Source of the DNA: Rehmannia glutinosa
Lineage: Eukaryota > Streptophyta > Magnoliopsida > Lamiales > Orobanchaceae
Length of the DNA: 64,000 nt
Assembly (NCBI GenBank): GCA_016081115.2
Contig: CM071935.1
Coordinates: forward strand, 26,392,653 to 26,456,652
Reading direction: 5' to 3'
This document shows positions 25,901 through 38,760 of this stretch, piece after piece (within the stretch, counting starts at the first letter, position 1; each line of letters begins with the position of its first letter). A program made the position numbers and the translations under genes. The notes beneath the pieces are model-generated. The model searched no databases, was not told the origin of the DNA, and saw nothing but the letters and a program-made list of their open reading frames with translations.

Positions 25901-26415
25901 ATCAACATAGGCGGGAAATGGAATATGAAGTTGGTGAGAAAGTATTTCTCCGTGTTTCTCCTTGGAAGGGTATTCTCAGATTTGGAAAGAAAGGTAAATT
26001 GAGTACTCGTTATATCGGCCCATATGAAATACTTGAAAGGGTTGGACCATTAGCTTATAGGTTTGCCTTGCCACCTGAATTGTCCCAGATTCATAATGTA
26101 TTCCATGTTAGTATGCTTCGACGATACAGAAGAGACCCATCACATGTTCTTCGAGATGAACCAGTTGAAATTGCTGATAATCTCAGTTATGTCGAAGCAC
26201 TAGTTGAAATAGTGGGGTACAAAGAAAAACAACTTAGAAACAGAGTGATTCCGTTGGTAAAAGTGTTGTGGAGAAATCATTCTCGAAAGGAAGCTACATG
26301 GGAAACAGAACAACATATGAGAGAACAATATCCGTGGTTGTTTACATATACAGGTACAAATTTCGAGGACGAAATTCTTAAGGAGGGGAGAATTGTCATA
26401 ATCCAAAACTTTTGA
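22951..26415 (+). pseudogene. Gypsy 1 pol: protease, RT, RNase H, integrase, chromodomain
   Basis: The protease centre reads LFDPGATHSF (near 23010-23040), so the usual Asp-Ser/Thr-Gly is Asp-Pro-Gly and likely inactive. RT follows with WGAPVLFVKKKDGTLR, FSKIDLRSGYHQL and the catalytic FIDDIL (near 24018). A TGA at 24071-24073 and a frameshift in an eight-T run near 24148-24156 break it. RNase H (24430-24790: YSDASYQGLG, FTDHKSLKH, ADALSRK) is in one ORF to 25133. Integrase has a frame break at 25100, a TGA at about 25172, and a shift through its middle Asp near 25390-25510; it retains CLTC and TDGQSERNIQALEDMLR. The C-terminal chromodomain-like part (about 26180-26340) has LRNRVIPLVKVLW and KEATWETE. 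RT-RH-INT order defines Ty3/gypsy. Confidence 0.9.
26379..26393 (+). other. Gypsy 1 polypurine tract
   Basis: The purine run AAGGAGGGGAGAA directly abuts the 3' LTR start at 26394, the expected plus-strand primer site. Confidence 0.85.
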
Positions 26416-28803
26416 TTTTAATTATTAGGGTTAATAATTCATAAGCATAACTACATACATTTTGATATTTCATACACTAGATCACAAGTGAATTCCTGAA
26501 ATATAGGTCTTATCATAATTATGTTAGCTATTAATATATTTAATATCGCTCGGTTACACGTGGCAAAACTTAGATATTTTGGTGGTATCGATCTGTGCAT
26601 TTAAATAGTGTAATATGTGAATAAAGTAAGTAAAACGATTAATACATGCCAAAGAATCGGATATTACGCATAGCTAGTATAAATATACTCAAATGGGTAT
26701 TTAAGATTATTTAATATATGTAATATAAATAATTATACATATAACTTAAGGTAACACATCTAACTAATACAATAATAGATATATAAAGAATTGGGTAGGT
26801 CATCACGTCATGAGAAAAGTAGGACTAATATATTATATATTCAATTAAGTAATAGGTGTTATTGTGTTAATATAATATATATATATATATGTATATATAT
26901 ATCTAGATAAGTATGGTAGATGACTTAATTGGTAAGGATATACACATATATGTGTAGGTTGGCTGTTCAACCGCCTCAACTTATCTAAGATAAAGGCTAT
27001 ATTATATATATGTATCTATACACAAATCAACACAGACGTGCGCTTGGAAAGGAGAAAGAACAACTTCACTTATTCAACTAATTAAAATCTGTAAGTTCCA
27101 TATCCGGCATATACTCTTTTATTTATTTTGTCAGATTTAGTTGGACTCTCAAATTCTAGTTGTGTATATATATGGAATTGCTAAAACTTTCAAGCGTATT
27201 TCTCCCAAGCTAGCACATAACTGTAATTGATAAATGAGTTAAAATCGGTAAATATTTTAAACAATTAACACATGATGGCGACGTTTAATTAAAAAAATTA
27301 GAGGTGGGTTAGTATATGAGTAATCATATGGTGAGTTGTTTACAAGTTATCTTTGACAAATTTGATAATCAGGTGTAAAATTATCTAACAGTCAAAATTG
27401 GTTTTACTTGTAAATTAAGAGTATGTGATGTATTGATAATGAATTTATAAGACCCAATTTTATATCCTGGTTTTATAAAATAGAAATGATGTTTGGGTAA
27501 CTACAATTCATTGAAATTATTTTTCTAGGTACTGATTAGGAAATTGAGATAAATATATTAATAAAACAAAATAATAATTATAATTCTCTTGCTTGTACAA
27601 GATATAAATAGTATACATATGGCTTCATGAAGATGTATGATTTCAAATTTGGTTATACGTTTTGATATGCTAATAGGTCAAAAATCCTAATAAAGGAGCG
27701 CATAAAGCCGATTAGGCAAAAACATCGGAATAAGGACACCACTTGTGAGTATAATCTTCTAGCTTGTTATTTGACTTGTGTGATTATATGATTAGCGTGT
27801 TGGAATGAATTATTTACTTATTTGCTACATGATTAGTAGCTTATCGTGCTCTAACGTGAATTGCATGATTCTCTATGGTGATATTGTGATGAAATTGAGA
27901 TATATGATCTCTATGTGATGAGATGGATACAAAATTGAGATATGATCTCTATGTGATAACATTGAAATGGAATTGAGATATGTGATCTCGAATGATGTTA
28001 TGGATATGGAAATGGGATATGCGATCTCTACTGATGTTATTGATGCGGAAAGGAAATATGTGATTACAGAAATGCATTCATCAGAGATTAATGGATTCTG
28101 TTATGGCCACTAATGACCTTGAATCACAAAATTACAGTCATCCAGAATTTCTGGATTACAGAGTACCGTACGGCCACCTCGAGTTCACTGAACTCTACGT
28201 GAAATAAAGAATTACAGAGTGTCATGGCCAACTTCGTGATCACGATTTATTCTTGGTATTAGCTGGCCCATAACAGTAAAAAGAATATGACCAAGCACGT
28301 GCATTTATGTGTTCAGGAATGATACGAACAAATAGTATGAAATGGTTGTAATAATGTGCTTGTGTGATGTTAAATAACTTGTTATTAGATTATACTTGCT
28401 GAGCTTGCAACTCACCAAATGCAATGTTGCCAATTTTTAGTTGTTGTAGATAAAAGTGGATCTGTGGTGTGTGACGGAAGTTAAAGCATGGATCAAAGGT
28501 CGGCTGGCTGGATTCCCATCCTTCTACCTCAGCTCATCATTTGCATTTCATATAGGAAGTCTGTTTTGATCTGTATATATAAGGGCACGGTCGTTAATGC
28601 TATGTAAAATGGATAAATGAACATGTGTGAATAAGTGTTGCTAACTCGCTAATCGTTTTGTGTAAATGCTTCCGCTTGTATAAAAAAAAAGAGGGTTATA
28701 GCTGATGATTAACGTATTAATCTTATGTGCGTTGCAGTTGTGCTGCCTATGAACTATAGTTTTCTACTATATAAGTACGTGTTACAAGGGTAAGGGTGTT
28801 ACA
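26394..28803 (+). repeat. Gypsy 1 3' LTR
   Basis: 2410 bp copy of the 5' LTR with the same ends. Differences from it are scattered single bases, a shorter interrupted (TA)n tract near 26870-26902, and small indels near 27826, 27940 and 28682. Confidence 0.95.
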
Positions 28804-30336
28804 CTTGACCTCCCTGAAGAATCAGCTAAAGATCGTGAGCACTTCCACAGACCTGATCTTGTTATTCCATCAGACACCATTGTCCCAGCTGACTATGACT
28901 TTGACGCTGCTTGGCCGTCAGCTAAAACAGAGGTGACAGTTGAAGTTAGGGACGTGTTCAAAGCCTTATTTGCTGAGATAGAAAAAATGGAAAGGCACCA
29001 GGCCTCACTGGACATGAGGTTGGATAACAGGGACGCCAACCTTACTGCTGATTTGAGAGGCATAATAGTCAGGATCCGTGAGTGGTGGCAACAGCAGCAA
29101 ACAATGCGCGTGGAACAAGCTCGTTATTTCAGGACATTGTTCAACAAGTTGTTAGTCTGGCGGGCTGAGAATGCTGATGCAAAGACAAAATTGCAAGAGC
29201 ACATTGAACAAATGCATGAATCTCATACTATAGAGATAAAGTTGTTGCGTGAACATAATAAGAACGAGCTCCTGCGTGTGGAAGAGAATATGGATCGAAA
29301 ATTCAGTCTCCTCATGGCTGAGATGAAGTTGGTAGCAGCTGAATCCAACGCCACCCGCTCTGAGTTCCGTGCAGCTTACTCCGCAGCAGATCCGAAGCAG
29401 AACTCAACTATCAGCAGACTAGACTTCTTGCTTGCTAGCTTGTTTCCAGGGGTTCCTCTCTCCTTTGATGATGCCAAAAAGGGGGAAGAGGAATACCTAA
29501 AGGCGCTGAAGGGATCTGAAGTTGTGAAGGGAAAGACAGCTGAGGAAGTAATAAGAGAGAAGAAAGGGAAGTCTGTTGAGGGGGAAGGTTCGAAAGATGT
29601 GGCCTTGATGATTGCTAAAACCCCCCAACAAGGTCTTGTCACAAATGGTGATATTATCAAACTCCCATGACTCGCGCCACTCCAACACTCAACACTGTAC
29701 CTATGGTCGAAAAGAGAAAGACAGTTGAAGCAGTGATGAAGGAAGTGGAAGGAATGATGGATGCCCGAGTTATGGATATTCTAAAACAACATGGAGGCAT
29801 TCCAGCAGACAGAGACACCTATGCCATTTCAGATGCCGGAACCGAGCCAAGATCAGTTGATGAATTCAAAATGCTCGCATCTGAAGGATACTTCGCAAAT
29901 ATGTCCACGGCTCAAGCTTGGGATTTGTACTGGGAAAAGGGTCTCACACTATATGAAGAAGTTGACAGGCAGCAGACTACTGGCAGTCACTCTGCTGGTC
30001 ACTCTGCTAGTCACTCAGCTGGGAAACAGAAGGCTCCAGTACAATACACGCCCAGAGGCAGAGGAAGAAGCAGTGGTGGAGAAAAAGGTTTCAGACCTAG
30101 ATCTCTGCCCCCAAAAACATTTAGTACATAGATCCAGGCAAGAAATCAGGGATCTATTGGGCTGGATTTGACGAAATTGCCAACCTGCAAGTGGCTAAGA
30201 ACAATGCTGAGTATGTGAAGAGAATTGAAGAGGAAAATAAAAGACAAACTCAGCTATGGGAGGAAAGACAAGAAAGACTGAGAAGAGATAAAGCTGCCCG
30301 GAAGGCGTATGAGAAAAAGAAGGCAGCTGAAGATTA
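28804..30336 (+). pseudogene. SIRE env-like third ORF, second part (coiled-coil end)
   Basis: This continues the ORF begun at 16251. The block from 28933 (245 aa) starts MTVEVRDVFKALFAEIEKM and is rich in Glu, Lys, Arg and Leu heptads (about residues 10-150), predicting a long coiled coil. It ends with TAEEVIREKKGKS and a frame break near 29670. The next frame (29667-30131) carries MDARVMDILKQHGGIP and a Ser/His-rich repeat of GHSA units near 29985-30020, then RGRGRSSGGEKGF. The final segment to the TAG at about 30336 is Lys/Glu-rich. The homologous tail on the minus strand (30766-30473) stops about 130 bp earlier. Function unknown; the coiled coil suggests oligomerisation. Confidence 0.75.
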
Positions 30337-30472
30337 GAAGAAAAGAAAAAGGTCGAAGATGATGAGAGTCAAGAAGATAAAAGAAGGAGGCAGCGAAGGA
30401 GATGAAGTGTTGCTGTCTACCCCTTCATGTATTTTACTATGTAAATACATTTTATGTAAGTCTTCTGTGATC
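30337..30472. other. Tail-to-tail deletion junction between the two copia elements
   Basis: After the plus env-like stop there are about 120 bp of its 3' untranslated sequence, ending near TTTTATGTAAG (30450-30460). From 30473 rightward the sequence is the reverse complement of the env-like ORF of the minus element, stopping at the place equivalent to plus position 30255. The 12 bp between (30461-30472) fit neither side clearly and may be filler DNA. No polypurine tract or LTR is present, so both 3' ends were lost. Confidence 0.72.
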
Positions 30473-33400
30473 TTGCCTTTTGTTTTCTTCTTCAATTCTT
30501 TTAACATAGTCAGCATTCTTCCTAGCTACTTCCCGGTTGGCTACTTTGTCATATCCAGCCCAGTAGATCCTTCCCTTCTTGCCTGGATCTACATATTCAA
30601 TGTTTTTGGGTAGAGGTCTTGGTTGAAAACCTCTGCCTCCACCACTCCTTCCTCTTCCTCTGGACGTATATTGTACTGGAGTCCTCTTCTTACCAGCTGA
30701 ATGGCTGCTTGTAGTTTGTTGCCTATCAGCTTCTTCACATAGCTTTAGACCCTTCTCCCAATACAAGTCTCAGGCTTGGGCTATGGACATATTTTTGAAG
30801 TATCCCTCGGATTCGAGCATTTTGAATTCTTCCACTGAACGTGGCTCGTCTCCGTCGTCTGGAATGGCATCTGTGTCTTTTCCTGTCGGAATGCCTCCGT
30901 ATTGTTTCAATATTTCCATCGCACGGGCATCCATTTTTCTTTCGACGGTGCCAGCAAGCATGAAATCTAGGCGACTGATAGCTGAGTTTTGCTTGGAGTC
31001 TACTGCGGAGTATGCTGTGCGATATTCTGAGCGGGTGGCTTTGGATTCAGCTGCCACTAGCTTCATTTCAGCCATGAGAAGGCTGAATTTGTTATTCATA
31101 TTTTCCTCTACGCGCAGAAGTTCTTTCCTGTGAAATTCTCGCAGCTAGCCCATTTCGTGTTGTGGGAGGCATGCATTCTCAATATTTTCTTGCATCCTCT
31201 TCTTCATATCGGCATTATCAGTGCTCCAGGATCAACATTTTGTTGTACAATGCCTTGAAATATCTGACTTGTTCTAGTCGCATTGTACGCTGCTGTTGAC
31301 ACCATTCCCTGATTCTAACCACTATTCTGTGCAGATCGGCCGTAAGATTTGCATCCCTGTTATCCAGCCGCATATCCAATGTGGCCTGGTGCCGTTCTAT
31401 CTTCTCAATCTCTGCAAGGATTGTCTTGAAGACCTCTCGTACCTCCTCTATTACCTTAGTCTCAGCTGGCGGCCAAACTGCATCAAAATCAAATCATACT
31501 GGGACGATAGTATCGTGGGAATAACTGGGTCAGGTCTGACGTTGAAGTGTCGCTGCTCTCACGCTATTTCTTCATCAAGATCAGGCAGCTCAATGGAGAA
31601 AGGAAATGTTTCTTCAAATGCATCATCACGGACTTATGGTATAGATTCATCCGTAGCTCGTTCCTGTGATGTGCCCAGTTGAGTAGAATCTGCAGTAGCT
31701 TGGGGAGCCTGCGCAGACGACTCGGTTTCAGCTGGGCCTTGGTGAGTGGTTTGGCCAGCTGACTGAGCCTGAGTTGTCTTAACAACTTCTTCGGCCTCAG
31801 TGGATTCTGCTAAGTGAATTTGTTGTTCCTCAGCTGCACCATCAGCGTCATCAGAAGATGATGAGTCTTGAAGGCTTGGCTCATTATCAAAATTGAATGT
31901 TTGTCGAGCAGCCTTGAAGTCTAGCTTACTCGTACTCGGAAGAACATCCTCAGCTGAGTCTTTTTGATGTGCAGTTGGGGTAGACTCAACTTCATCTGCA
32001 GATCCCAGGAAGGTTGTATCAGGATCATCCTGGGAGTCATGAAGAGCACTGATTTCCTCCTCTGAATCGGCAATTACGGTCTGAGGAATGCTCTTATCTC
32101 CTTGATTTTTACCTAGGGAAATCTCAACCTCCCTTAGGCCTTCATTACCTCCTGCGCAGTCTCAATCGCAATGGGCACTTTGTACGATCCCTTCGACAGC
32201 GCAATCGTGTCTTAGGGTCTTCTGATGGCATCCACAGAGTCTCAACTCCGTGGATTGCACTTTCACCGCCTGCCCCAGTGTTAACTCCGGCGAACCATCC
32301 TGTGCCTCGATCGCATCGCATCAGCGTCCTCCGCTGCGAGCGATTGGCACTTCAAACTAAGCGCAGATTCAACTTCAATCTCGAGCTTCGTCAGTGACAA
32401 CTTGTTGTGTTTCCTTCTCTTGTTCCTTCTCCACTTCGCCTCCTAGATTCATGGTGGAGTCAGCTGCAGCAACCTCTGACCTAGCTGCAGTGGAGTGAGT
32501 TTCCCCCTCAGCTGGCGCACTAGCTGAGTGACTTATGTTGGGGTCACTCTGCTCCAAACTCCCGGCTTTGTCAAATGAGTGGTCAGCCGTAGGGGCAGGT
32601 GGTAAGACACCTTCAGCAGGGATTGGCTCAACTTGGGTACCCGAATTCCCAGTGTCATCGCCAATTCCCTTATATCTGTCTTCTGAGTGAACTGGGGAAG
32701 TGGTTGCAACAATAACAGTGGCAATTTGTTGAACCACTCCCAACGAATCAATTTCCAGTTGTGATTTGGAAGACTCTCATGGTCCTTCCCTCAGCTGTTG
32801 CTCATGCATCATTTTGGACTCCAGCATGGCTTGATGCATGTCCAATTTCTCCTTTGCAGCAACCGGATCCATGTCCTTATCACTTTCTGAAAGAACATCT
32901 ATATGCGGATGAGTGTGATCACTGGTTCCAGTAAGAGGACAGATGATGGCTTTCTCACGCGCCTCTGCTTCCTCAGCTGCTCTCGCATGTTCATTTTCCT
33001 TCCGAATTTGCAGTATATTGATATAGTTATCCTCATCCAGAGCTTGCAGCACTGTATCAACTTCGAGAAACCTGAAGAGTTCCTCTTCCTCATTTATGAA
33101 CTCTGGGTGTTCAAACTACACCCTAGAGTGACTCAACTTACGTGTCCTCCATGCTATAAGACGATTTTGGATGTCTGGGTACAGTGGAGAGCATATGATT
33201 ACATCATCATCCTCATCCTCTCCCTCTTGCCCTTCCTTTTCAGGAATGGAGGGTAGCAAGCTCTGCTGCTCTTCGTCCTCAGCTGCGTCTGTCGCAGGTG
33301 GAGATACAGTCCTGTCGACAGGGGATTCTGGTGTCTCATCTGCTTGTTGTTCCTCAGATGTTCTGTCCACAGCTGGACCTTCAACTTGCCTCTGTTGATC

Positions 33401-34606
33401 GACCTCAACTGATTTGGTTGTTTCATCAATAATTTTTGTGACTGCACTTCTTCAGCAGTCTCAGATATCTTTTCCAGCTGAGTGCCAGACTCAGCTGTCT
33501 TTTCAAGCTCTGAACGCTTGGTAAGTCTTCTCCTTCTCTTAGTTTGCACCAGAGGAATGTCTGGTTCTGCTTCCTCCGGTTCCTCGAAGGTAAAGGCCTT
33601 TCGAATCGCCTTAGAGGCAGCTGCCTTTCTCACCTTGGCAGTCCTCTTCTTCTTTATTCCTGGAGAAGGTATTAAGGATTCCTTCTCCACCGAAGGCTGC
33701 AGGGGTAGGAGACACGGCTGCAGGGGCAGGTGACTCGGCTGCAGGGGCAGGCGCATCTTTCTTCTTCTTCACTGCAGGGGCAACTATCTTCTTTCCAGCT
33801 GCATGGGCAGCTTTCTTCTTGGGAGGGGAAGTAACAGTTGTTTCCTCAGGGTCAATTGATTCCCCCTCACTGGTGTCCGCCCTCTTAGCGTATGCTCTCT
33901 TCTGGGCTCCAGACAAGTTGGCCCAAAACATCTTCTTGTTAACATGGAATGATTTTCCATGTCGAAGGGGAACACCCTTCACCTCCATCAGGTGGCCAAT
34001 TACAAGGCCATACCCCAGAGATCCTCCAAATGACCCATTATCCTTGAAGGACTTATTTGCAACATTCTGGCAGAGTCTGTTGTAGACGAATTCTGCCCAG
34101 TTGACTTTCTTCTCCTCCATGATCACAACCATGACGATTAGCTTGGTTTTGGACAGCTGATTAAAGCTTCCAAATTTCATGTCTACACATTTGGCAACAA
34201 TATCCATAAGTTTATGATAGTCCTCCTTCAGCAGCTTCTTCTCAGCTGTGTAGACGACTTTCGCAGCACATTCCGGTTTGGCCACTTCCTTCCATGCAGC
34301 GACCAAATCAACGTCTGCTTCATATATCTCTGGCATGCCCTCCGACGGCAATAAACAGTGCTCCACAAGGTCCTTTGCAGTGATTAGGATGTCCTTGCGG
34401 TGGACGGAGAACTGGGCGACCCCTTCTACGTACGTCATAGGATATTCCATCGTCAGAAAGGGTTTTAACCCGGATTTCTCAATCTTATCGGCTATCTTCT
34501 TCACCAGGGTTTCATCGGAACCTTGCTTTAACATTCCTTCAAAATCCACGGTTAATCCGGTGTGGATTTGCTTTGTGAGTTTAGTGAAGTCATGTGCTGG
34601 TGCCAT
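30473..34606 (-). pseudogene. SIRE env-like third ORF, minus copy
   Basis: The ATG at 34606 opens MAPAHDFTKLTKQIHTG and the conserved domain runs intact to about 33840 (FLTMEYPMTYVEGVAQF, TAKDLVEHCLLP, GYGLVIGHLMEVKG). A Lys/Ala/Pro-rich linker follows with repeated APAA-type units (about 33800-33690). Later pieces lie in several frames (33756-33199, 33370-33116, 33052-32777, 32743-32375) and are acidic with many Glu and Ser. Near 31000 the coiled-coil part FSLLMAEMKLVAAES is joined directly to MDARAMEILKQYGGIP, so about 300 bp present in the plus copy are missing here. The end (30766-30473) matches the Arg/Gly-rich tail. Role unknown; 'envelope' is a traditional label without a visible membrane segment. 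Confidence 0.75.
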
Positions 34607-35167
34607 TTCAGTGATTTTGTCGAACGAAACTTGACGAACTTGCCTCTGAAGATTAGTAGGGTTTTGAGAGAAAGATGTTTTCTTTGCTTTGGAAAGATGA
34701 ACAGATTTTGAAGTGAGAGAAAAGCTGAACAAGTGGGTATATAAGGGTTATGAAAGGACGTGCTTTCAGTTTTGAAATTTTGATCAAAATCAACGGCTTA
34801 GATTTACCACGCCGATTAGCATTTAATTGCCCGCATTTAATGCGACAGCATTTATATCCAATCATATGCTTGTTGTGCAGCTTTTGGTCATGTCGTGTCA
34901 TTATTATTGTCTTTGGCGTCGCTATCCTTAAAAACATTCCCGCTTATTAAAAACGATCGCGTTTTTGTCACTTAGCTCATAAATGACTCACTCACTACTA
35001 CACGATGACTCAACTCTTCTTCTCTTCTTTAAATTCGGTGACTCACCGTTTGTCGACTAACTCGTCTGTTGAATTTACGATATGGCTAATTCACTTGGCT
35101 GATTTATAAGATCTGCTCTGTTTTCATCTTATCATGTTTCATCTCTTCTCAGTGAGTTTTCAGAGTG
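34607..35167 (-). other. Pol to env-like spacer of the minus element
   Basis: About 560 bp without coding match, the counterpart of 15696-16250. It has TATATAAGG near 34737-34745 on the plus strand (CCTTATATA on the coding strand), which could serve a subgenomic promoter, but this is speculative. Confidence 0.5.
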
Positions 35168-38100
35168 TCAACTCAGCTCAATTAACCTTAGCTCATGCTT
35201 AAGCTCTTCAAATCTTGATTCACATAATGGCTTTGTGAATATGTCAGCTAACTGTTTATCAGTTGAGATGTATTCCATGGTGATGTCTTTCTTTTCAACA
35301 TGATCTCTTATGAAATTATATCTGACATCAATGTGTTTTGTTCTTGAATGCAACACAGGATTCTGAGTGATTGCAATAGCACTTGTGTTATCAAACATAA
35401 TTGGAATCTCTTTTTCTTCAATTTCATAATCTCTCAGCTGTTGTCTCATCCATAAGACTTGGGCACAACAAATTGCCCAGCCTATGTATTCGATTTTCAA
35501 TTGTGGATGTGGCTATTGAGTTTTGCTTCTTGCTAAACCAGGAAACCAACCTGTTTCCAAGCACTTGACATGTATCTGAAGTACTTTTCCTATCAACTCT
35601 ACATCCAGCATAGTCAGAGTCTGAGTAACCAATCAGCTTGAATCCACCTTCCTTTGGATACCATAAGCTAACTTCTTGGCATCCCTTCAAATATCTTAGG
35701 ATTCTCTTAGCTGTAGTCATATGGCTCTCCTTTGGTGCAGATTGAAATCTTGCACATACACCTACCGCAAAGGTGATGTTTGGCCTTCTTGCTGTTAGAT
35801 AGAGCAGTGATCCAATGAGTGCTCTGTATCTGGTTTGATCTACAGGCTTATCATCTGCATCCATATCCATCTTGACTGATGTATTCATTGGTATTTTCAC
35901 AGAAGACTTCTCTTCCATACCAAATTTCTTCATTAAATCTCTTGTATACTTTGTTTGACTTATAAAGGTTCCATCCTTCAGCTGTTTGACTTGAAGTCCT
36001 AGAAAAAATGTCAGCTCTCCCATCATACTCATTTCAAATTTGCCTTGCATGTGGTTTGAGAACTTATCACACAGCTCTTTGTTTGTGGATCCAAAAATGA
36101 TATCATCCACATATATTTGAACAAGGAGTATACTCTCTCCATCTTGAATTCTGAAGAGTGTTCTGTCCAATTTGCCTTTGGTGAATCCATTATCTGTCAG
36201 AAATTGAGATAATGTATCATACCATGCTCTAGGTGCCTGTTTCAATCCATATAGAGCTTTCTTAAGCTTGTACACCTTGTCTCCAATAGTCTTCTGCTCG
36301 AAGCCTGGAGGTTGTTCCACATATACTTCTTCTTCCAACAATCCATTTAAATATGCACTTTTTACATCCATTTGATATACAATAAAGTTCTTGTGAGCAG
36401 CATAGGCAAAAAACATCCTTATTGCTTCTAATCTTGCAACAAGAGCAAATGTTTCATCAAAACTTATTCCTTCTTCTTGGCAATACCCTTTGGCTACAAA
36501 TCTTGCTTTGTTTCTTACCACAGATCCTTCCTCATTCAACTTGTTTCTGAAAACCCATTTTGTGCCAATAACATTCTGATGGGTTGGTCTTTGCACCAAT
36601 TCCCATACTTTGTTCCTTTCAAATTGATTCAGCTCTTCCTGCATGGCTTGAATCCAATGTTTGTCATCCAATGCTTGTGACACGTCTTTTGGCTCTATTT
36701 GGGAAATAAAACAAGTGAACATAGCTTCTTGTTGAGCTCTGGATCTGGTTCTTACACCATCTCTTACATCTCCAATGACTAGCTCTGGTGGATGGTCTCT
36801 CAGCCATCTCACATCAGTTTGGAGTAAGTCAGCTGGGTTCAGTCGTCTTGCAGCTGTATTTCCTTGAGCAGCTCTCTCATCATCGCTTAGCTGCAGATTT
36901 TCCAGTTGTCTTTGAGATTCAGCTATTTCACCTTCATCTTGATTGATTGCTCCAGCTTCAGCTTCAACATAGGGACTCTTCCGCATAGTTGGCTGATTCA
37001 GCTTATCAGCTAACTCCTTAATGTCTTCTCCATTTACATTAGGTTCATCAAAAACGACATGGATAGATTCTTCTGTAACCATAGTCCTCTTGTTCAGCAC
37101 TCTATAGGCTTTGCTTTCAGCTGAGTATCCCAAGAAGATACCTTCATCAGCTTTAGCATCAAAAGCCTTCAGATTATCCTTTCCATTGTTGTGGATAAAA
37201 CATTTACATCCAAATATTCTAAAATATGCAACATTTGGCTTTCTCCCTGTCCAAATCTCATAAGGAGTCTTTGTCAGTTGTCTATTTATCATGCATCTAT
37301 TTTGAGTATAGCATGCAGTGTTTGTAGCTTCAGCCCAAAATCTTTTAGGCAGCCCGTCTTCAGCTAACATGGTCCTTGCAGCTTCCTTGAGAGTTATGTT
37401 CCTTCTTTCTGCTACTCCATTCTCACAGGAGTCCTTGCTGCCGCATAATTTCATGAGCAATATTGTTTTCAACACAATACTGAGTTATTATTCCATTGAC
37501 AAACTCAGTTCCTCTATCAGATCTTATCTTAATAATGGTTTGACTCTTCTCATTTTGAACTCTTCTCATTAGTTGAGGTAGCTTTTGCAAAGTTTCCTGC
37601 TTTTTACACATGAAGATTGTCCATGTATATCTTGAATAATCATCCACCACTACTAGAGTGTATTTCTTTCCACTTATGCTAGCTGGTTCAACTGGACCAA
37701 ATAAATCCATATGCAATAGATGCAATATCCTTGTTGAAGATGGACTTGACTTCTCTTTGAATGATGATTTGATTTGCTTTCCCATCTGGCATGCATCACA
37801 AACACTTTCTTTCTTGTATACTGAGTATGGTAGTCCTTCTACAAGATGACTCCTTGCAAGCTTGTTGATTGTCTTGAAATTCAGATGACTCAGCTTCTTG
37901 GGACACAACCAACTTGATTCGGTTATACTCTTTGCTAGTAGACAAGTGCTTGGTGTGGCAGTCGACTAATCTACCACATACATGTTCTTTTGTCTGGATT
38001 CTTGCAACACTACTTCATTTGTTTCAGTGTCTTTGATTTGGCACACTCCCATATTGAATCCAACATTATATCCCTTGTCACAGAGTTAGCTGATGCTTAA

Positions 38101-38760
38101 TAGGTTGAAGTTGAGGCCTTCAACGTATGCAACATCTATGATTTCTAATCCATTTTTCCTGATGGATCCAGTGCCTCTTATTTCCCCTGGAGCTTCATTT
38201 CCTCCAAATATGACTTTTACGCCTCTAATTTCCTTGAATTTTGACAGATTTTTCTTGTTCCCTGTCATGTGTCTGGGACAACCACTATCCATGTACCAGG
38301 TTCCTTGGCACTCAGCTGTTCCTTGAACATGCAATCAAGGAAATCAGTGTTTAGGTACCCATACTTGTATGTGTCCTGAGGGGTTAGTGATGTAAGATGA
38401 TCCAACCAACCTATAGCCAAATGATCTGACTGTAAGAGCTTGCCATCTATCTGTGCCATAATCATAATTCACCTTGGCAAATTGCTTGGGGGCTTTAGGT
38501 TCATACAGTTGTTTCTTTTGTCTGTATGCCTGTGTGTGTGTTTTAGCAATTGTCTTCTTTTGGTAGTTGTGATATTTTTGAGTGTAGTGCTTGGGTGCAT
38601 ATGTGTGCTGATGGTAGCTCTTTTGCCTTTGGAATGACCTTTGTTGAGTTCTAGGCCTTTGCCATTTTGGCATATATTCCATAGGTCTTTGCTGATATTT
38701 CACATTATTCCAATCAGCTTGGCTTGGGTAGTTTCTACCTTTCCCATCATTCATGTTCCT
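35168..38760 (-). pseudogene. Copia pol, minus copy: protease, integrase, RT, RNase H
   Basis: Protease near 38310-38250 reads TWYMDSGCPRHMTGN with an intact D-S-G. GAG-pre-integrase and the integrase zinc part are in 37908-37423 (LSHLNFKTINKLARSHL, CDAC, MDLFGPVEPAS, DDYSRYTW). A frame break near 37430 separates them from a 683-aa open stretch (37475-35424) with the rest of integrase, the whole RT (QMDVKSAYLNGLLEEEVYVE, LVQIYVDDIIFGSTN) and most of RNase H (GYSDSDYAGCRVDRKST). A frameshift near 35440-35460 precedes the last RNase H part (DNTSAIAITQN, HIDVRYNFIRDHV) ending at 35168. The two visible indels and an upstream TAG near 38790 make it non-functional. It is the better copy of this family in the window. 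Confidence 0.9.

Larger units (their letters stand above)
19274..28803 (+). mobile_element. Gypsy 1: young chromodomain Ty3/gypsy element (Tekay/Del-like)
   Basis: LTRs at 19274-21689 and 26394-28803 are nearly identical: I count about 17 substitutions plus a few short indels, mostly in (TA)n and A-runs, or under 1%. Target duplication is CCTGA (19269-19273) against CTTGA (28804-28808), one mismatch. The primer site is tRNA-Met type, the polypurine tract is at 26379-26393, and pol order is protease, RT, RNase H, integrase, chromodomain. It is the youngest visible insertion, yet its polyprotein already has several stops and indels, so it was probably mobilised by proteins of another copy. Confidence 0.93.
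8491..30460 (+). mobile_element. Inner SIRE-like Ty1/copia element, plus strand, 3' LTR deleted
   Basis: Order on the plus strand: 5' LTR (8491-10070), tRNA-Met primer site, gag, pol (protease, integrase, RT, RNase H) and a long env-like third ORF. Pol order INT before RT and the third ORF identify the SIRE/Maximus group of copia. The env-like part is split by a gypsy element (19274-28803). The element ends abruptly at about 30460, shortly after the env-like stop, with no polypurine tract or 3' LTR, where it meets the minus element tail to tail. All reading frames carry stops and frameshifts. Confidence 0.85.
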
